This document shows, one piece after another, positions 1-9,674 of a stretch of DNA of 26,981 nt (its first letter is position 1; each line of letters begins with the position of its first letter). This stretch comes from Chara braunii. Lineage: Eukaryota; Streptophyta; Charophyceae; Charales; Characeae. The position numbers were made by a program, and so were the translations under genes. The notes beneath the pieces were generated by a model that was not told the origin of the DNA, did no database searches, and saw nothing but the letters and a program-made list of their open reading frames with translations. The stretch lies in the NCBI GenBank assembly GCA_003427395.1, contig BFEA01000014.1, positions 4,106,677-4,133,657 of the forward strand, in the 5' to 3' direction.

Positions 1-770
1 GGAGTGGGGGAGGCTCGGGAGTGCGGACAAAAGAGGACCGAGAAAACGAGGGGGGGCTGGGGCTGGTGTGGATGGAGGAATGCACAGGGAGATGAGTGGG
101 TTGGGTTAATGGAGCGAAGGGAGCAGGTGTGGAAGTTGGGACAAAAAGGGATCAGGAAAGTGGAACTAGATTAGAGGTCGCATGAGGGTGGGTAGAGGGG
201 CGAAGTCCCAACTTCGAAGTGGGAAGACAGGGGGGGCCTGGGGGGGCGGGAAGCGAGGTGGGGGAGGTGAGGGTGTTGGTTGGGGAAGGAGAATGAAAGG
301 GTGAAGGGATCAAGATGGGGTGGGGAGTGAGGTGGCTGGGCGAACGAGTGGGGGGCAGAGAGGGCGAGACCGCAACATATAGAGTAAGAGGGAGAAAAGG
401 ACGAGGAGGCCGAAGAGTGGATGGGGGGTCAGCGAAGTAAGTGGAGGGGGAGGTCAGGGGAGTGCGCGGAAGGGGGAAGACCGGGTGGGCAGGTGAAGTA
501 GTAAGGATTAGTGACAGGATCGGGATGGGCGGGACGAAGAGAGCCATGTGGGAAAAATAGAGATTGAGACAACCAAGTAGACGGGGAGGTAAGTAGCGCA
601 GGAGAGTGAAAGGCGGGAGGATGGGGAAGGACCGAGAACAAACGAGGAGGGCGGGAGGGTGGTGGGGTGAGGGGGGCAAAGGGGAGAGAGGGAAAGTGAT
701 TAGAATCATGATTGGAGGAAGTCAGGATAGCGGAAAAATATAAGGAGGGTCCAAGAGAGGGTGGGTGAGC
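1..770. other. Purine-rich low-complexity stretch
   Basis: The plus strand is strongly G+A biased, with many G runs and short GGA/GAGG motifs. Open frames on the minus strand exist only because the complement is C/T-rich; they read as Pro/Ser/Leu/His low-complexity protein with no domain. I see no gene here. Confidence 0.7.
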
Positions 771-1043
771 GTCATCCGAACAGAGGCGGTGTAATTGGCG
801 GGGAACTCAGAGTGGTTGAGAGGGAGGAGGAATCAGGACAGCCAGACAGGTTGGACCAAACAGTAGGCGGTGTTGGCGGTGGAATGATGGAGCAAGTGGG
901 GAGTACGGAGCCGATAAAATAATCAGAGCAGCCGAGGGGATAGCGATGTGCACTAATCAGAGGCAGAAGGGAGAAGGTTATAGGAGGGGGTGTGAATGCG
1001 ATAGGAGATGAGTGTAGTGAGGCGAGGGCTAGGATAAGAGATG

Positions 1044-1477
1044 AGTGCAATAACGTAAGGTGTGACAGGATAACTGGTGTGGCGATCCAATCGTTTTGGG
1101 GAGGAGAGAAATGAGGAACATGTGGAGATGGCGGAAGAGAGAACGACAACTCCACCTTTGAGTATTAAGGATAAAGTCATACTGGTCTCCATCACATCGA
1201 CGTGTGCGGATGAATGAAAATGGGTACTATCCAGCAATTGGAGGGTAAGGGAAATGAGGGAGTGCAGTGACGTAAGGTCTGACATGACAACTGGTGTGGC
1301 GGTCCCATCGTTTTGGGGATGAGAGAGATGAGGAACATGTGGAGATGGCGGAAGAGAGAACGACAACTCCACCTTTGAGTATTAAGGATAAAGTCATACC
1401 GGTCTCCATCACATCAATGTGTGCGGAGGAATGAAACTGGGTACTATTTAGCAATTGGAGGGTAAGGGAAATGAAGG
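1044..1477. repeat. 217-bp tandem duplication (two units)
   Basis: Units 1044-1260 and 1261-1477 align with a constant 217-bp offset and few differences. For example, the block around ACAACTCCACCTTTGAGTAT lies near 1147 and again near 1364. The shared blocks include TGACGTAAGGT/TAACGTAAGGT, CATCGTTTTGGGGA and AAGGATAAAGTCATAC. A partial diverged copy occurs at 7976-8115, so the unit belongs to a dispersed family. Minus-strand frames across it repeat the same peptide and look non-coding. Confidence 0.85.
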
Positions 1478-2600
1478 ACCGTCTGATCGAAGAAGCGTCG
1501 TATCTTATTATATCCAAGGGTAATGGAGATAGGAGAGTCGGACCTGGTGGTAGCAAGACGAGTTTCCTCAACTACACGAGGGTGGACGAATTCGCCCTGC
1601 GAACAAGAATCATATAAAGCGTGATATATCCTCGTGGATGTCTGAACGTAGATGAGAATGATAGGGATGGTGCGATCAAGGTTGGAGAGCAGACTGAGAA
1701 GACGACCCAAGATATGTATGTGTCTGATAAGTCACTCTTGACGAGCCTGAAAAATGCTTACATCCTGGATAAATGGCACAACATCATAGCGAGTCGCCAG
1801 CTGAGCACTACAACGAGGGGATGGATCAGAGACGGTGGTCTGCTGAGAAGCAGACGGTACCTCGACAAACGCTGGGTCAAAGGGAGTTGTGTCTATCATG
1901 ACCTTGCGGACCTCAATGTGGTAGCCAAAGGTGGAAATCGTGATTCAATGGTCGGGAAACCGTCTACAAATGAGGTGTTTGAGGTATTATGTACTGTGGC
2001 TAGTTGGTCAGAGCGGCGAAGCAAGTGTCCGCGGGGGACTGAGATCATCGCTGACGAGAAATGTCAGCATAACACTGATTGAGTGCGGCGTGGTATGTAC
2101 ACCACGAAGAGGTGTGTCCATCCCGGCGATAACGAATACAACCATGGTGGACCTTGAAGGTGACACGCTCATCGGGGGAAAATAGTCCACGAGGAGAGAT
2201 GAAACCCTACAAGATATCCACTTGCGACACAGTGAACGTGCAAGCAACGAGCTGTGTGGACGGACTCTGAGCACGACCATGGTGGACATGTACATTTGGA
2301 GACGATCGTTGAGGGGCACAACCTCGATATTCAAGTGATATGGGATGGTGTCCCTAAACTCGATGACCTCGGGGGATGCCCCAAGCAAAGGTTCAAGCTC
2401 GATCGTAGCGTTGTTGTCATACTCGAGTGCACTGTAGCGGCGAGAAAATGACGCTCTAGACTTAGCTGGTGTCGGCTCACTCCGATAATGGCGGGTCACG
2501 CGGAAGAGGCGGGTGCGTAACCAGTCTAGGCGGGATGAGTTGTTTTGGTCCTGGGTGCCAGGAGGGAGGTGTCGCAAAAGGAAGGGGTTAGGAAAACCTT
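1478..2600. other. No recognised gene; two opposed open frames
   Basis: A plus-strand frame (1621-2082, 153 codons, GTG start) and a minus-strand frame (2577-2008, 189 codons, TTG start) overlap on opposite strands. Neither has a motif I recognise, and neither begins with ATG. The 12-mer ACCATGGTGGAC occurs at 2141-2152 and again at 2276-2287, which suggests an internal duplication. Base composition is balanced here, unlike the flanks, so this could be eroded former coding sequence from a mobile element. Confidence 0.35.
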
Positions 2601-2935
2601 AAACCCTAGGAAAACCATAACCGGAATAGGGGGAGGTAAGGGTGAATAACCGCAACCTAGTCACGAAAAAAAACCATGAGGGGAAGGTGTAAGAAAAAAT
2701 AAATATATGCAATTTCATGATTAAAAAAATAATAAAAACAAAAAAAAACAAAAGTTGAAGAGAGAAGGAATATTTATTATTTTGAAATTTTTGACAACAT
2801 TTCTACACCCCTAATAGGGTCAAGATGTTCCAAAAAAAAAAAAGACCATGAAAACACATTAACTTTCAAAATGCCACAGATAAAAAAATAGAAATAAAAA
2901 TAAAATAAATGAGTAGGTGGGGGAGAATAAAGAGA
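2601..2935. other. A-rich intergenic DNA
   Basis: This stretch holds A runs and AAATAA-type low complexity, with no open frame of note and no recognisable element. Confidence 0.6.
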
Positions 2936-3165
2936 AACTTAATTTAGCAGCATTTCATTATCCCCATGGGAACGAAGTGTGCCAAGCAAGAAAATGGCTA
3001 AGCAAAAACTTTAAGAAAAAATCTTGCTAGCACTTCGGTATCCCACGAGGTCACAATGTGCTGCAAAAATAAACTAAGGAGGAAGATAAACTTTAGGCAA
3101 CGCTTTGTTATCCCCAAGGGTTCAAACTTCAAAATGTGCGCCGTCAACAAAATGCCTAAGTCCTG
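2936..3165. repeat. Degenerate tandem repeat, three ~70-80 bp units
   Basis: Three imperfect units share the pattern: a TTAGCA-like start, then TATCCC(C) at about 2960, 3040 and 3109, then an AAGTGTGC/AATGTGC block, then an AAAATGGCTAAG/AAAATGCCTAAG-like end. Spacings are about 80 and 69 bp. The units are heavily diverged, so the array is old. Confidence 0.5.
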
Positions 3166-4108
3166 AAAAAGATTTGAGGGTGCCGCAAAAAAATTCGAGT
3201 TTTTAAAATAAATAAATAAAATAAATAAAAAAAGAAAGAGGTAATACGATTTTTTTTTTTGGAAAAAAGAAAAAAATAAAATCAAAGAGGAACACAAAAT
3301 AAGAAAAAAAGAAAAATTTGAAGTTTGTTGAGGGAGGGATAAAAAGGTGATGAGAAAAGACAGAGAGAGGTGAAAAGGAGAATAAAAACTCAGGTGGTAG
3401 TTAAGGGGGATGATGGGGTTTTAGTTCGAGAAAGAAAAGATGAGAGGAGGATAAGAAAAAGGGAGAGAAATATAGGAAAAAGGCAGAGAGCAAAAAAAAA
3501 GGATCAGTAGAAGAGGGTGAGTGAGGAGAGGAGAGAAAAATATGGTAGAGGGTGAGTGAAGAGTGAGGAATATGAGAGAGCAGTGGAAAGGAGGGGGGCA
3601 AAGTGTTGAAAAGAGGAGAGAAAAGTTAGAAAAGGTGAGAGATTAGAGGTAGGATTGGAGAAAGATGATGAAATGATGAAGGGGAAGAGAGGGAGAAGTG
3701 GGGGAGAGTTGATTAGGGGAGGAAAGTTGATACACAGCTCTTAGGTGACCAAGAGCAAAAAAATCACAAAGATTTATGCGCTCTTGCCCTTCAAACACCC
3801 CTTGGGAGAGAGGGCCTTCAAAATGATGACAAACTGGTGCTGCAGCAGTTATATCTGATCATATAGATCTGATTCAAATTTGCAGTTAAGAAAAACGATC
3901 GGGAATAGGCTGAGATCTGGATCATCCACCCAGTTTTCACTATAGTTGAGCCTCCTAGCCAGGGGGGGTCTTCAAGTCCCTTAGCACGCTGTCAAGTGGC
4001 ACTGCCGATGGCCATGTGCGCAGGCAGCAGCAACCACGGGGGGGTGGAGAGGGGGGGTGGGGTTGTTAAAATAGTAACACACCCACTACTGTCGTGTTGC
4101 CCGCCAGT
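3166..4108. other. Purine-rich then mixed DNA without a gene
   Basis: About 3300-3720 is G+A-rich on the plus strand, like the start of the window. About 3725-4040 has balanced composition but no recognisable coding or RNA gene. Open frames are short and low complexity. Confidence 0.55.
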
Positions 4109-4230
4109 GTACTCACCTTGTACGGGGACGGCTCGTTCGTACTCCCGTACCAGCGTACGTACGGGCCCTCAGCGCCCGTACGGCCCGTATGTACGGACTT
4201 TGTGCCCTCCGTACACGGCCTTCCGAAGGG
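4109..4230. other. GTACGG-rich GC island, possible element end
   Basis: The segment is dense in CCGTAC/GTACGG motifs, including the self-complementary CGTACGTACG. It follows a block resembling AACACACCCACTA at about 4075-4090. A similar arrangement in inverted orientation lies at about 6765-6915. The two may be ends of one repeat family. Confidence 0.35.
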
Positions 4231-4287
4231 GTGTTGATGGGGTAGATGGGCTGGGGGGGGGTCGGATGTCGGGGGTAACCGCCCATT

Positions 4288-4288
<1 letters not shown>

Positions 4289-4322
<34 letters not shown>
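4289..4322 (+). repeat. Poly-A run (34 bases)
   Basis: An uninterrupted A run lies just left of the outer hAT-like element. It could be a retroposon tail, but no matching retroposon body is evident upstream. Confidence 0.8.
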
Positions 4323-4326
<4 letters not shown>

Positions 4327-4909
4327 GGGCAAGGTTACCTGACCGAACGTCCGGGGCCCCCCCGGCCGGCCCCCGAACGTTCGGGCGTTTGGGGTCCCGT
4401 TCGGGGGCCGAACACCTCCAGGTTCGGCCCTCGCCAAAAAATGTTTAGGGGCCTAAAAATAAGTGTTTTTTTCTGATTTTTTTTTGTGAGTTCTTTCTGA
4501 TGTAACCTACACGCCTATCCATTTTGAAGCCTTCTGCTTAACCAAAAAAAGATTAAAAATCGTCAAAGATGAGGGTGTCAAAACGTGCTCGCCCACTCAC
4601 TATTTTGTTTTTTTTCACTTTTTTGTTTTCACTTTATTTCGGGGCCTAAAAAATATTATTATTTTTTGAAAACTTTTTAACAAGTTACTTATTATGTAAA
4701 CTACATATCTGTGAATTTTCAGGGCATTTTTCAATGCCAAAAAATAATTAAAAATTGCAAAGATGGCGGTGTCGAAAAGGTGCTGGCACACTCACTTATT
4801 TTAATTCTCTTTTTATTTTTTTTTATTTTTATCATAGTGTTTATTTTTTGTATTTGATTTTTAATTCAAATTTAGTAAAGAATTTGGATGTAGTACCCAG
4901 GCAAATGTT

Positions 4910-4917
4910 GTTTAGTT
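4910..4917. repeat. Left 8-bp target site duplication of inner element
   Basis: GTTTAGTT lies immediately before the CAGGG terminus of the inner element, and an identical 8-mer follows its other terminus at 5618-5625. Eight bases is the hAT-superfamily duplication length. Confidence 0.85.
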
Positions 4918-5617
4918 CAGGGTTGCCGGCATTCGGGATGGGCCGAACGCCCTAACCAGAACGCCCCAACGTACGGGACCCCTTCTGAAGGCGACCGTTC
5001 GGGCCGAACGCGGACAAAAAAAAAAACAAAAGTTTTCACAAACTTTCGAACGAAATCTATGTTATGGAGATTAATAAACTAAACAACATTTTCCTGGGCA
5101 CTATATCCAAATTCCTTACCAAATTTGAATTAAAAATCAAATACAAAAAATAAACACTATGATAAAAATAAGAAAAAATAAAAAGAGAATTAAAATGAGT
5201 GAGTGTGCCAGCACCTTTTCGACTTTAATTAATTTTTTGCATTGACAAATGCCCTGAAAATTTACAGATATGTATTTTACATAATCAATAACTCACTAAT
5301 GTGTTTTTAAAAAATAATAATTTTTTTTAGGCCCCGAAATAAAGTGAAAACAAAAAGTTAAAAATGAAAAAAAACAGAATAGTGAGTGGGCGAGCATGTT
5401 TTGACACCCCCATCTTTGACGATTTTTAATGTTTTTTTGGCTTAGCAGAATGACTTCAAAATTTTTTGGAGTGTAGGTTACATCATAGAGAACTCACAAA
5501 AGTTTCAGAAAAAAAAAAATTATTTTGGCCCCCGAACGGGACCCCGAACGGGACCCCGAACGCCCGAACGTTAGGGGGCCAGCCGGGGGCCCCCGAATGT
5601 TCGGTCAGGTAACCCTG
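4918..5617. mobile_element. Inner hAT-like element, 700 bp, inserted in inverted orientation
   Basis: It starts CAGGGTTGCCGGC and ends GGTAACCCTG, with perfect 8-bp duplications (GTTTAGTT) on both sides. Its inverted sequence aligns over its whole length with the surrounding element: 4918-5090 matches the complement of 5626-5800, and 5091-5617 matches the complement of 4330-4909. Its own uninterrupted GTTGTTTAGTTTATTAATCT (complement, near 5070-5091) shows what the site looked like before insertion. There is no transposase frame, so it needed an enzyme encoded elsewhere. Confidence 0.85.
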
Positions 5618-5625
5618 GTTTAGTT
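5618..5625. repeat. Right 8-bp target site duplication of inner element
   Basis: GTTTAGTT is identical to 4910-4917. After it the outer element resumes with TATTTTTCTCCATAAC. Confidence 0.85.
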
Positions 5626-5835
5626 TATTTTTCTCCATAACATATTTTGTTTTCGGAATTTTTGGAAAACGTTGTTTTTTTTTGGTTTTTTTTTTTGGGT
5701 CCACGTTCGGCCCGAATGACCGAACGCCTTCCGAAGGGGTTCCGTACCTTCGTGCATTCGCGTTTGGGCGTTCGGCCCGTCCCGAACGCCGGCAACCCTG
5801 GTCCCAGGTGTAAAAAAAAATAAAATAAAAATAAA

Positions 5836-5853
5836 AATTGATTGATTAATTGG

Positions 5854-5896
<43 letters not shown>

Positions 5897-5936
5897 CTTA
5901 TTTGATTGTTTGATTGCTTGCTTGATTGATTGGTTG

Positions 5937-6000
<64 letters not shown>

Positions 6001-6042
6001 CGATCAATCGTAAAAGGGGGGTTTACCTTCCCCCCCCGAACG

Positions 6043-6088
<46 letters not shown>

Positions 6089-6107
6089 TTAAAAAAAAAT
6101 AGGTTGG

Positions 6108-6144
<37 letters not shown>

Positions 6145-6383
6145 ATGCAGTGGGGGGTTCGCCTTCCCCCCACCAACACACACACACACACAAACGATCG
6201 CGACCTTTTTTTTTTTTTTTTTTTTTTTTGATTGATTGACTGATTGATTGACTGATTTTCAGTGGGGGGGGTCGCCTCCCCCCCGCGAACACACACACAC
6301 ACACACACACACAAACGATCGCGACCTTTTTTTTTTTTTTTTGATTGATTGATTATCTGTGGGGGGGTCACCACCCCCCCACG

Positions 6384-6437
<54 letters not shown>

Positions 6438-6560
6438 ATGGCGGCCTTTTTTTTTTTTTTTGATTGATGGATTGATTATCAGTGAGGGGGTCGCCTCCCC
6501 CCCACGAACACACACACACACACACACATACACACGCACACACATACACACGCACACACA
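5836..6560. repeat. Compound higher-order satellite: GATT, G/C hairpin, CA and T blocks
   Basis: Five hairpin cores repeat at about 6016, 6152, 6264, 6361 and 6486, which is 97-136 bp apart. Each core is a 5-8 base G run, a short TCGCC-like loop and a 6-8 base C run. Each is preceded by (GATT)n and followed by GAAC and, in four cases, by (CA)n. Three inter-core segments then carry ACGATCGCGACC or AGATGGCGGCC and a T run that leads to the next (GATT)n. The first core is instead followed by a long A run (about 6043-6083). The CA and GATT blocks vary in length between units. Open frames of Cys-Val or His-Thr repeats here are artefacts. Confidence 0.9.
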
Positions 6561-6930
6561 ATCAAAAATAAGTATGACAATGTATATTTTCATGTTCTAG
6601 CGGTAGATTCATTCGATTTTGCTTTTTTTTTCCTCCTTTTTCAACCACGAAAATCTTTCTTAAATGTTTTAAAATTTTACTAATGTGAACCTCGAGACCT
6701 CCCCTACGGTCCTTGGGGGTCAAACCTCCTTCCCCCTCCCCCCCCCACTGGGCCCTGGCACGTTCGGACGGAGACGGTCCGTATACCCGTACGGTCGTCC
6801 GTCTCTAGACACGGGCCGTACGGAGACCCCCCGTACGACGTACAGGGGACGACACTGCCGCCCGCTGCTCGCCGACAGGGGGTAGGGTAAATAGCGGGTG
6901 TGACACTCTTCAACAGCAGTATACCACACT
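6561..6930. other. No gene; GTACGG-rich segment at 6765-6860
   Basis: After A/T-rich flanking DNA there is a C-rich run and then a GC-rich part full of CCGTACGG-type motifs, ending near TAGCGGGTGTGACAC. On the minus strand it reads TGTCACACCCGCTA, comparable with AACACACCCACTA near 4077. It may be the mirrored counterpart of 4075-4230. No open frame is convincing. Confidence 0.4.
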
Positions 6931-7006
6931 ATTAGCTATTGTGGCCAGTGTGTAAAGGCATTGGCCACACACGCATGTAAGCAGCAGCTGCCCGGGTTCA
7001 AACCCT
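6931..7006 (+). repeat. tRNA-like SINE head (candidate)
   Basis: A D-arm-like GGCCAGTGTGTAAAGGCATTGG is followed about 30 bases later by GGGTTCAAACCC (6994-7005), a good match to the RNA polymerase III B box (GGTTCRANNCC). A T run follows directly. The cloverleaf is not intact: TGTGGCCA and TGGCCACA (6940-6947 and 6962-6969) form their own 8-bp hairpin and the acceptor stem is not evident. It is more likely a tRNA-derived retroposon head than a functional tRNA gene. Confidence 0.4.
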
Positions 7007-7510
7007 ATTTTTTTTCAGACGACCAATTTCATGAAATGTGTAAAAAAAATCAATTTTAACTACATGCCTGTTCTTGGCGCTACGCACGTGTGGGCCGGTG
7101 TGGCCACGTGTCGCCCGAAGGTGCTGCTGGATGCTTGTGGGACAGGATGGGTGGGGAACGTTTCCGCTCTCAGTGTACCGGGACAACCGAGGTTGCACTT
7201 TCGTCGCTGTGGAGATTGGAGAGATGAGGAAGAGGGTGTAGATGGCGGAACAGAGAGACGCAGCTCTGCTGTGCACTTAACACGCATGTACTCCAAAAGT
7301 GTGCAAATGAAGGTACTCCCCTAGCGGACTGACTGGACTGGTATCGACGGTGGTACGAGACTCGACTAGACTCCATAGACACACAACCTGTGAGAGCATG
7401 CCAGCCGTGGTCCCACAGGCCGGACAAACATAGAGCCGAATACCCTTGGCTTTAGGCCAGGGTGAATAGAGGCCCGCTGCATAAGGGTTGGGATAAGGGG
7501 TGAGGGGGCA
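7007..7510. other. No recognised gene
   Basis: Composition is mixed. The block GGAGAGATGAGGAAGAGG..TAGATGGCGGAACAGAGAG (about 7213-7259) weakly resembles part of the 217-bp repeat unit at 1044-1477. Several short overlapping frames exist on both strands, with no domain seen. Confidence 0.45.
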
Positions 7511-7860
7511 GAGCGCATGAACCCATCCTCTCCTTCGCTCCAACTGCCCCGATCCCTCCGCCTATCCAGAGCTTATTACCCGCCAGGATATTCTCCTCAC
7601 CCTGCCTACCCCTCCCCCTTCATTTGTCGATCACACCCGACCTCCCTGCCCACCCCTCCTCCCCAATCTGGGCGCTGCCCATGCGCCCGCCTTCCCACTC
7701 TCCGCACTATCTCCGCCCTCCGTTATCCTTCTTTCTCGACTTCCCTCTGTCACTGCTCGCTCCGCCTATCATACCATCCTGCTCATCCCTGTTATTTACC
7801 CTGTCATTCAAACCCCTCATCACCCTTTTTGTTCCTTCCACCTTTCTCGCTCGTCCCGCC
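7511..7860. other. Pyrimidine-rich stretch
   Basis: The plus strand is C+T-rich, the strand-mirror of the opening 770 bp. Open frames give Pro/Ser/Leu-rich low-complexity protein. I see no gene. Confidence 0.6.
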
Positions 7861-7864
7861 AACC

Positions 7865-8233
7865 AAGTACCAACATTGCCAACCAAGACGGTAGCCCTGC
7901 TCATCATTCAATGATCCGAGATCACCATAAGGGCCAGCCACCCTTTTTGTTCCTTCCAAAACGAGGGCTTCTCCTATTAAGGATAAAGTCATACTGGTCT
8001 TCATCGCATAGATGTGTGCGGAGGAATGAAAAAGGCGGGTCGACTGGGTACTATCCAGCAATTGGAGGGTAAGGGAAAGGGGAGGTGAGGGACTGTCTGA
8101 TTGAAGAAGCGCCTCGTCCTTTTATCTCCAAGTACCAATATTGCCAACCAAGACGGTAGTACTGCCCGCCACCCTTTTTGTTCCTTCCACCTTCCCCGCT
8201 CATCATTCAATGATCCGAGATCACCATGGATAC
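7865..8233. repeat. Shuffled direct duplication
   Basis: The blocks AAGTACCAAYATTGCCAACC, TCATCATTCAATGATCCGAG and CACCCTTTTTGTTCCTTCC each occur twice (about 7820-7955 and 8128-8226), but in different order and spacing. This points to a duplication followed by rearrangement. Between the two lies a copy of the 217-bp family. Confidence 0.7.
7976..8115 (+). repeat. Dispersed partial copy of the 217-bp repeat family
   Basis: This segment matches 1381-1505, including TTAAGGATAAAGTCATAC, TGTGTGCGGAGGAATGAAA, GGGTACTAT..AGCAATTGGA and CTGATYGAAGAAGCG. It carries small insertions relative to the first copies. Confidence 0.8.
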
Positions 8234-9674
8234 AGTTCAAGTTTGCTTCCTGCTCTACTTGCGTTAACTACAATTGAATAGCGTTGCCACCACTGACGGT
8301 AGCACTCACACTGCCTCCGTAGTGCCGCCACCTATAGTCTTGATATTTCCTTACGGACTAGCGTGAGTGGATGATAATGAATGTGTTTTCCGAAAACTTA
8401 ACCAGCGCACCAAGATGCACTCCACAAGATCAACCAAATCTACAGTTAAGAGCCCCGGGAGCAAAAACACTGTTGTGCAGCAGCTTGATTATCTCACCAA
8501 TAATGATCCCCTCCCCCCTGCTAGAGCTACCCTCATAACCTTGCTGTCCAATATACTGTAAAGAGCATGAGCTGCCTTGACGGGTTTCCCACCACGCACC
8601 CTTGGATCTTGGTGGTATGGCGATCTCAATGGGTACAACTCAAGTTTGCTCTTCACCGATTCTTGCTTACCGCATAACCAGTAGCATTCCTACTGTCTCT
8701 TGTTACTGTCTCCCTGCTCAAGCTGGCATCGTTGCTAGTAGTTCCGTGAATCTCACCCTGAAACTGTCTCCCCAGGCTTCAGCAACTAATCCCACCCTTC
8801 GAGTACATTGCTGGCAATTTGCTGCAGATAATCAGTTTCATTTGCACCGGATCTCACAGTACATAAGGTTGTGGGGATGAGCGTCAAACTTTGAAATGAC
8901 AACAACAGCGTGAGGTACCTACTACCATGAACTTAGAAATGATCGCAACAGCGACCAGAGATTTTTCCTAAAACAGCGTATTCAATTATGGACCTAACTC
9001 CAATCATATTCCCGTTTTGAAAGGTGGACAAAAGGACGAGAGGAAATCGATGAATTTCGCCTAAGGTACTGACCAAGTAAAGGACACGAAGTGGACAGCC
9101 AGAAAGCAGTCTGCACCTCTACACCTCTCCTCCTCTCTTAATACTTCATGGATGAAGCATCCAAGAATATGCAGTCATTAGATCCAGTGAATAAGGAAAA
9201 GACTGCGAGAAAAGATGAATCTATCCTTACAGATACAGAGCCATGAGCGCCCAGACTAAAGATTTGCGAGAAACCCTAAAGTATGCGTTATGTGGTCTGT
9301 CCTGATCATAGCTCAACATAAGAGAACAGGAATACGCCCTCGTGCTGGACAAAAAATATAACCTACATATGTAACTACGTACCGAATTTTCTCTGCTCAC
9401 TCATGATTCCATTAGATATTGCCGTAGCAATGAAAATACGTAAAACCTTTACAATTCACATGAAGCAAGTCGAGGACCGACTGAAACAATAACCCGACAA
9501 CATAAAGTTTTGGTTCAAACACTGAGCGACCTACAGCCATGAGGCTCGACGAATCTAGTTCAAAACAGTGACTATATGCATGTAAATGAGCATCTTCAGC
9601 ATACCAGTATCAAAGCAAGAATATAAGATACCAAAGAGACTCATGTATAGCGAATAGTAGAAGATATCCCAAAG
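8234..9674. other. No recognised gene
   Basis: Composition is balanced. Short plus-strand frames at 8367-8561 (64 codons) and 8602-8880 (92 codons, rich in Ser/Thr/Ala) have no motif I recognise. From about 8890 to 9540 even short open frames are scarce. I find no tRNA, rRNA or repeat structure. Confidence 0.45.

Larger units (their letters stand above)
4330..5800. mobile_element. Outer hAT-like non-autonomous element, interrupted
   Basis: The left end begins CAAGGTTACCTGACCGAACG, and the right end, read inward on the minus strand, begins CAGGGTTGCCGGCGTTCGGG. The CAGGG start is typical of hAT elements. Flanking 8-mers 4322-4329 (ATCCCGGG) and 5801-5808 (GTCCCAGG) match at 6 of 8 positions, consistent with a decayed 8-bp target duplication. 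No transposase frame is present. The ends are rich in CGAACG/CGTTCG and the interior is A/T-rich. The element is split after 4917 by a second member of its own family. Without the insert it is about 760 bp. Confidence 0.8.

Noticed and set aside
152-1372. Proline/serine-rich minus-strand frames
   Set aside because: They follow from the purine bias of the plus strand and from the tandem duplication. No domain and no initiation context.
2595-2612. Telomere-like AAACCCTA
   Set aside because: It is a single unit with no array, so chance is sufficient.
5898-6600. Long frames of Cys-Val, His-Thr and Asn-Gln-Ser repeats
   Set aside because: They are direct translations of CA, GT and GATT simple repeats and carry no independent sign of coding.
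6850-6910. LTR start TGTCACACCC on the minus strand
   Set aside because: Suggestive of an LTR terminus, but no partner LTR, primer site or polypurine tract was found at the right distance. Kept only as a composition note.
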